Assembly: GCA_035635555.1 (NCBI GenBank)
Contig: DASQAT010000010.1
Span: 1 to 64,000 of the forward strand
DNA: 64,000 nucleotides
From: Candidatus Dormiibacterota bacterium
GTDB taxonomy: Bacteria > Acidobacteriota > Polarisedimenticolia > Gp22-AA2
Direction of reading: 5' to 3'
The notes beneath the pieces are model-generated. The model did not search any database, was not told where the DNA came from, and saw only the letters and a program-made list of their open reading frames with translations. The position numbers and the translations under genes were made by a program. Shown piece after piece: positions 62,692 through 64,000 of the stretch (positions within the stretch are counted from its first letter, which is position 1; every line of letters starts with the position of its first letter).

Positions 62692-63581
62692 CGTCCCACC
62701 TGCCGCGGGGTGCCGGGTGTCGCGGCGCACTCCTTCTCAAGCAGGTCGCGATACGCCGCCAGCAGGTCGCGCGTCACCGGACCCGGGACCCCCTCGCCGA
62801 TCCGTCGCTCGTCCACCTGGACGACCGGCAGGACCTCCCAGGAGGTGTTGGTCAGGAAGGCCTCCTGGGCCTCGGCCAGAAGACCGGCCGGAAGGCGTTC
62901 TTCGGACACCTCGATCCCCGCCGCCTGCGCCAGCTCGACGACGGCTTCGCGCGTGATCCCGGCGAGTCCTCCGGCGGGCGCCGGCGGCGTCAGGAGACGA
63001 CCCATCACCACCAGGAAGACATTGCTCGCCGTCCCTTCGGTCAGGTGGCCACCCCCGTCCAGAAGGACCGCCTCGAACGCGCCACGATCCCGGGCCTCGC
63101 GGCGCGCCAGGACGGATCCCAGACGCGAGATCGTCTTGAGGGCGGGATCGAGTGCGTCCGGGGGGATCTGCCGGCGGCGCGGGATCAGGACGCGCACTCC
63201 GTCCGCATACAGGCTCTTATCCAGTCCCTGGAACGGGGCCGCGGAGACCACCACGGTCGGGGGCCCGATCGCCTCCACGTAGTCGCCCGGCCGCCCCGTC
63301 CCGCGCGTCACCGTCAGGCGGATGCGGGCGTCCGTCAGCTTGTTCGCCTCGAGGACCTCGCCCGGGGCTCCGGCCAGGACCGGACCCGCCGATGTCAGGT
63401 CGAGACCGATGCCGTCCGCCGAGCGATGCAGCCGCTCCAGGTGCCGGTCCTGCCGGAAGACCACGCCCCCCACCGCGCGCAACGATTCGAAAACGCCGTC
63501 TCCGTAGAGCAAGCCGCGGTCGAAGACCGAGACTCGCGCCTCCTCCTCCGGGACCAGCCGACCGTTCAGATGGATCCACAC
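62688..63581 (-). CDS. pabC: 4-amino-4-deoxychorismate lyase (class IV PLP aminotransferase fold)
   Basis: 297 residues from a GTG at 63581. Removes pyruvate from aminodeoxychorismate to give p-aminobenzoate; neighbouring pabB fixes the role among fold-IV enzymes (branched-chain or D-amino-acid aminotransferases are otherwise close). Motifs: FDRGLLYGDGVFES near residue 20, the PLP Lys in PALKTISRLGS (about 156) and HLTEGTASNVFLV. Confidence 0.88.
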   Translation of the reverse strand: MWIHLNGRLVPEEEARVSVFDRGLLYGDGVFESLRAVGGVVFRQDRHLERLHRSADGIGLDLTSAGPVLAGAPGEVLEANKLTDARIRLTVTRGTGRPGDYVEAIGPPTVVVSAAPFQGLDKSLYADGVRVLIPRRRQIPPDALDPALKTISRLGSVLARREARDRGAFEAVLLDGGGHLTEGTASNVFLVVMGRLLTPPAPAGGLAGITREAVVELAQAAGIEVSEERLPAGLLAEAQEAFLTNTSWEVLPVVQVDERRIGEGVPGPVTRDLLAAYRDLLEKECAATPGTPRQVGR

Positions 63582-63646
63582 GGATCACCACCCCCGCGAA
63601 GGCGCGGGTTGCTCCCCGGCCGCGCCATCCCGGGTCGGAGCGAATC

Positions 63647-64000
63647 TTAGGACGGGACCCGGTCTCCGGCGGCCGTCGTGTCCACGGGGGTCGGTGGAAC
63701 GGCGCGCCAATCGAGCGGCGGGCGGCGGGCGGGCGCCTCGACGGGATTGTAGAGCGTGTCTCTCTCGACCGGCACGCGCCCCGCCTCCTCGATCAGCGTG
63801 ATGAGCTGGCTCCGGCCGATGCCCTGGGGCGACGTCGAGCCGGCCCGATGGTAGATCTCCTCGGTCATGACCGTGCCGTCGAGGTCGTCGGCTCCGAAGT
63901 GCAGCCCCGCCTGGGCCACCCGCGGTGTCATCATGATCCAGTACGCCTTGATGTGCGGGAAGTTGTCCAGCATCAGCCTGCCTATCGCGAGGTTCCGCAG
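63647..64000 (-). CDS. mqnE: Aminofutalosine synthase MqnE (3' part; start outside window)
   Basis: The last 117 codons of a radical-SAM protein. Q-A-G-L-HFGADDLDGTVMTEEIYHRAG matches the MqnE C-terminus (MqnC has a different LGADDFGST-type motif). Follows the HIKAYWIMM segment and ends with an Arg/Pro-rich tail. It catalyses the addition of radical-derived 3-enolpyruvyl-benzoate to SAM's adenosyl group in the futalosine route to menaquinone. The radical-SAM cysteines lie outside the window. Confidence 0.9.
   Translation of the reverse strand: MRNLAIGRLMLDNFPHIKAYWIMMTPRVAQAGLHFGADDLDGTVMTEEIYHRAGSTSPQGIGRSQLITLIEEAGRVPVERDTLYNPVEAPARRPPLDWRAVPPTPVDTTAAGDRVPS

Overview
The window is a dense, GC-rich chromosomal segment of about 64 kb from a Gram-negative bacterium. 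It carries the type IV pilus genes pilMNOPQ and pilB, outer-membrane proteins, lipid-biosynthesis (acc) genes, a futalosine-type menaquinone gene (mqnE) and rod-shape genes. Gene content (the small MIKLYDN-type protein, TPR proteins with a carboxypeptidase-regulatory domain, FecR/GGDEF and FHA-GAF kinases) fits an Acidobacteriota-like lineage. That assignment is inference: the window has no rRNA or tRNA to settle it. No prophage, IS element or CRISPR array was seen.

Layout. 1-6.6 kb (minus): 5' part of pilB, two small genes, a phosphoesterase, aroK, accC-accB, and a roadblock/TPR pair. 6.8-12.2 kb (minus): pilMNOPQ operon with its own promoter and an intrinsic terminator. 12.5-18.7 kb: rpmB (+), then ridA, rel, secF, secD, yajC (minus). 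18.8-20.2 kb (+): pgeF and gmhA. 20.2-25.4 kb (minus): a tightly overlapped five-gene operon (apbE, porin-like barrel, covalent-FMN domain protein, four-helix membrane protein, TPR protein) behind a promoter with a Fur-like palindrome. It looks like a flavin-based cell-envelope redox system. 25.5-27.8 kb (+): thioesterase, a gene remnant, and an FHA-GAF histidine kinase. 27.8-34.7 kb (minus): mreBCD-mrdA-rodA-rng behind a strong promoter whose -35 sits in a perfect palindrome. 34.9-37.8 kb (minus): FecR-like protein plus diguanylate cyclase. 38-40.6 kb (+): PPIase chaperone and a TPR protein. 40.6-44.4 kb (minus): a large secreted metalloprotease-like protein with MopE calcium/metal repeats. 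44.6-46 kb (+): a small helical protein and a cysteine-desulfurase homologue that has lost the PLP lysine. 46-54.6 kb: DUF1015 protein, exported protein and hybrid kinase (minus), DsbA-like protein (+), TMTC-like glycosyltransferase/TPR and exported protein (minus). 54.8-55 kb: a candidate structured RNA. 55-64 kb: mutS2 (+), SH3-like exported protein, MerR-like coiled-coil protein, NicO-like transporter (minus), barrel-like protein (+), pabB-pabC and the 3' end of mqnE (minus).

Many operon joints are 1-4 nt stop/start overlaps (ATGA, GTGA, TGATG), so translational coupling is a general habit here. GTG and TTG starts are frequent and several start sites were moved on ribosome-binding-site evidence. 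Promoters listed are sequence matches to sigma70-type hexamers, not experimental sites. Several put the -10 only 5-9 nt before the start codon, which suggests leaderless mRNAs.
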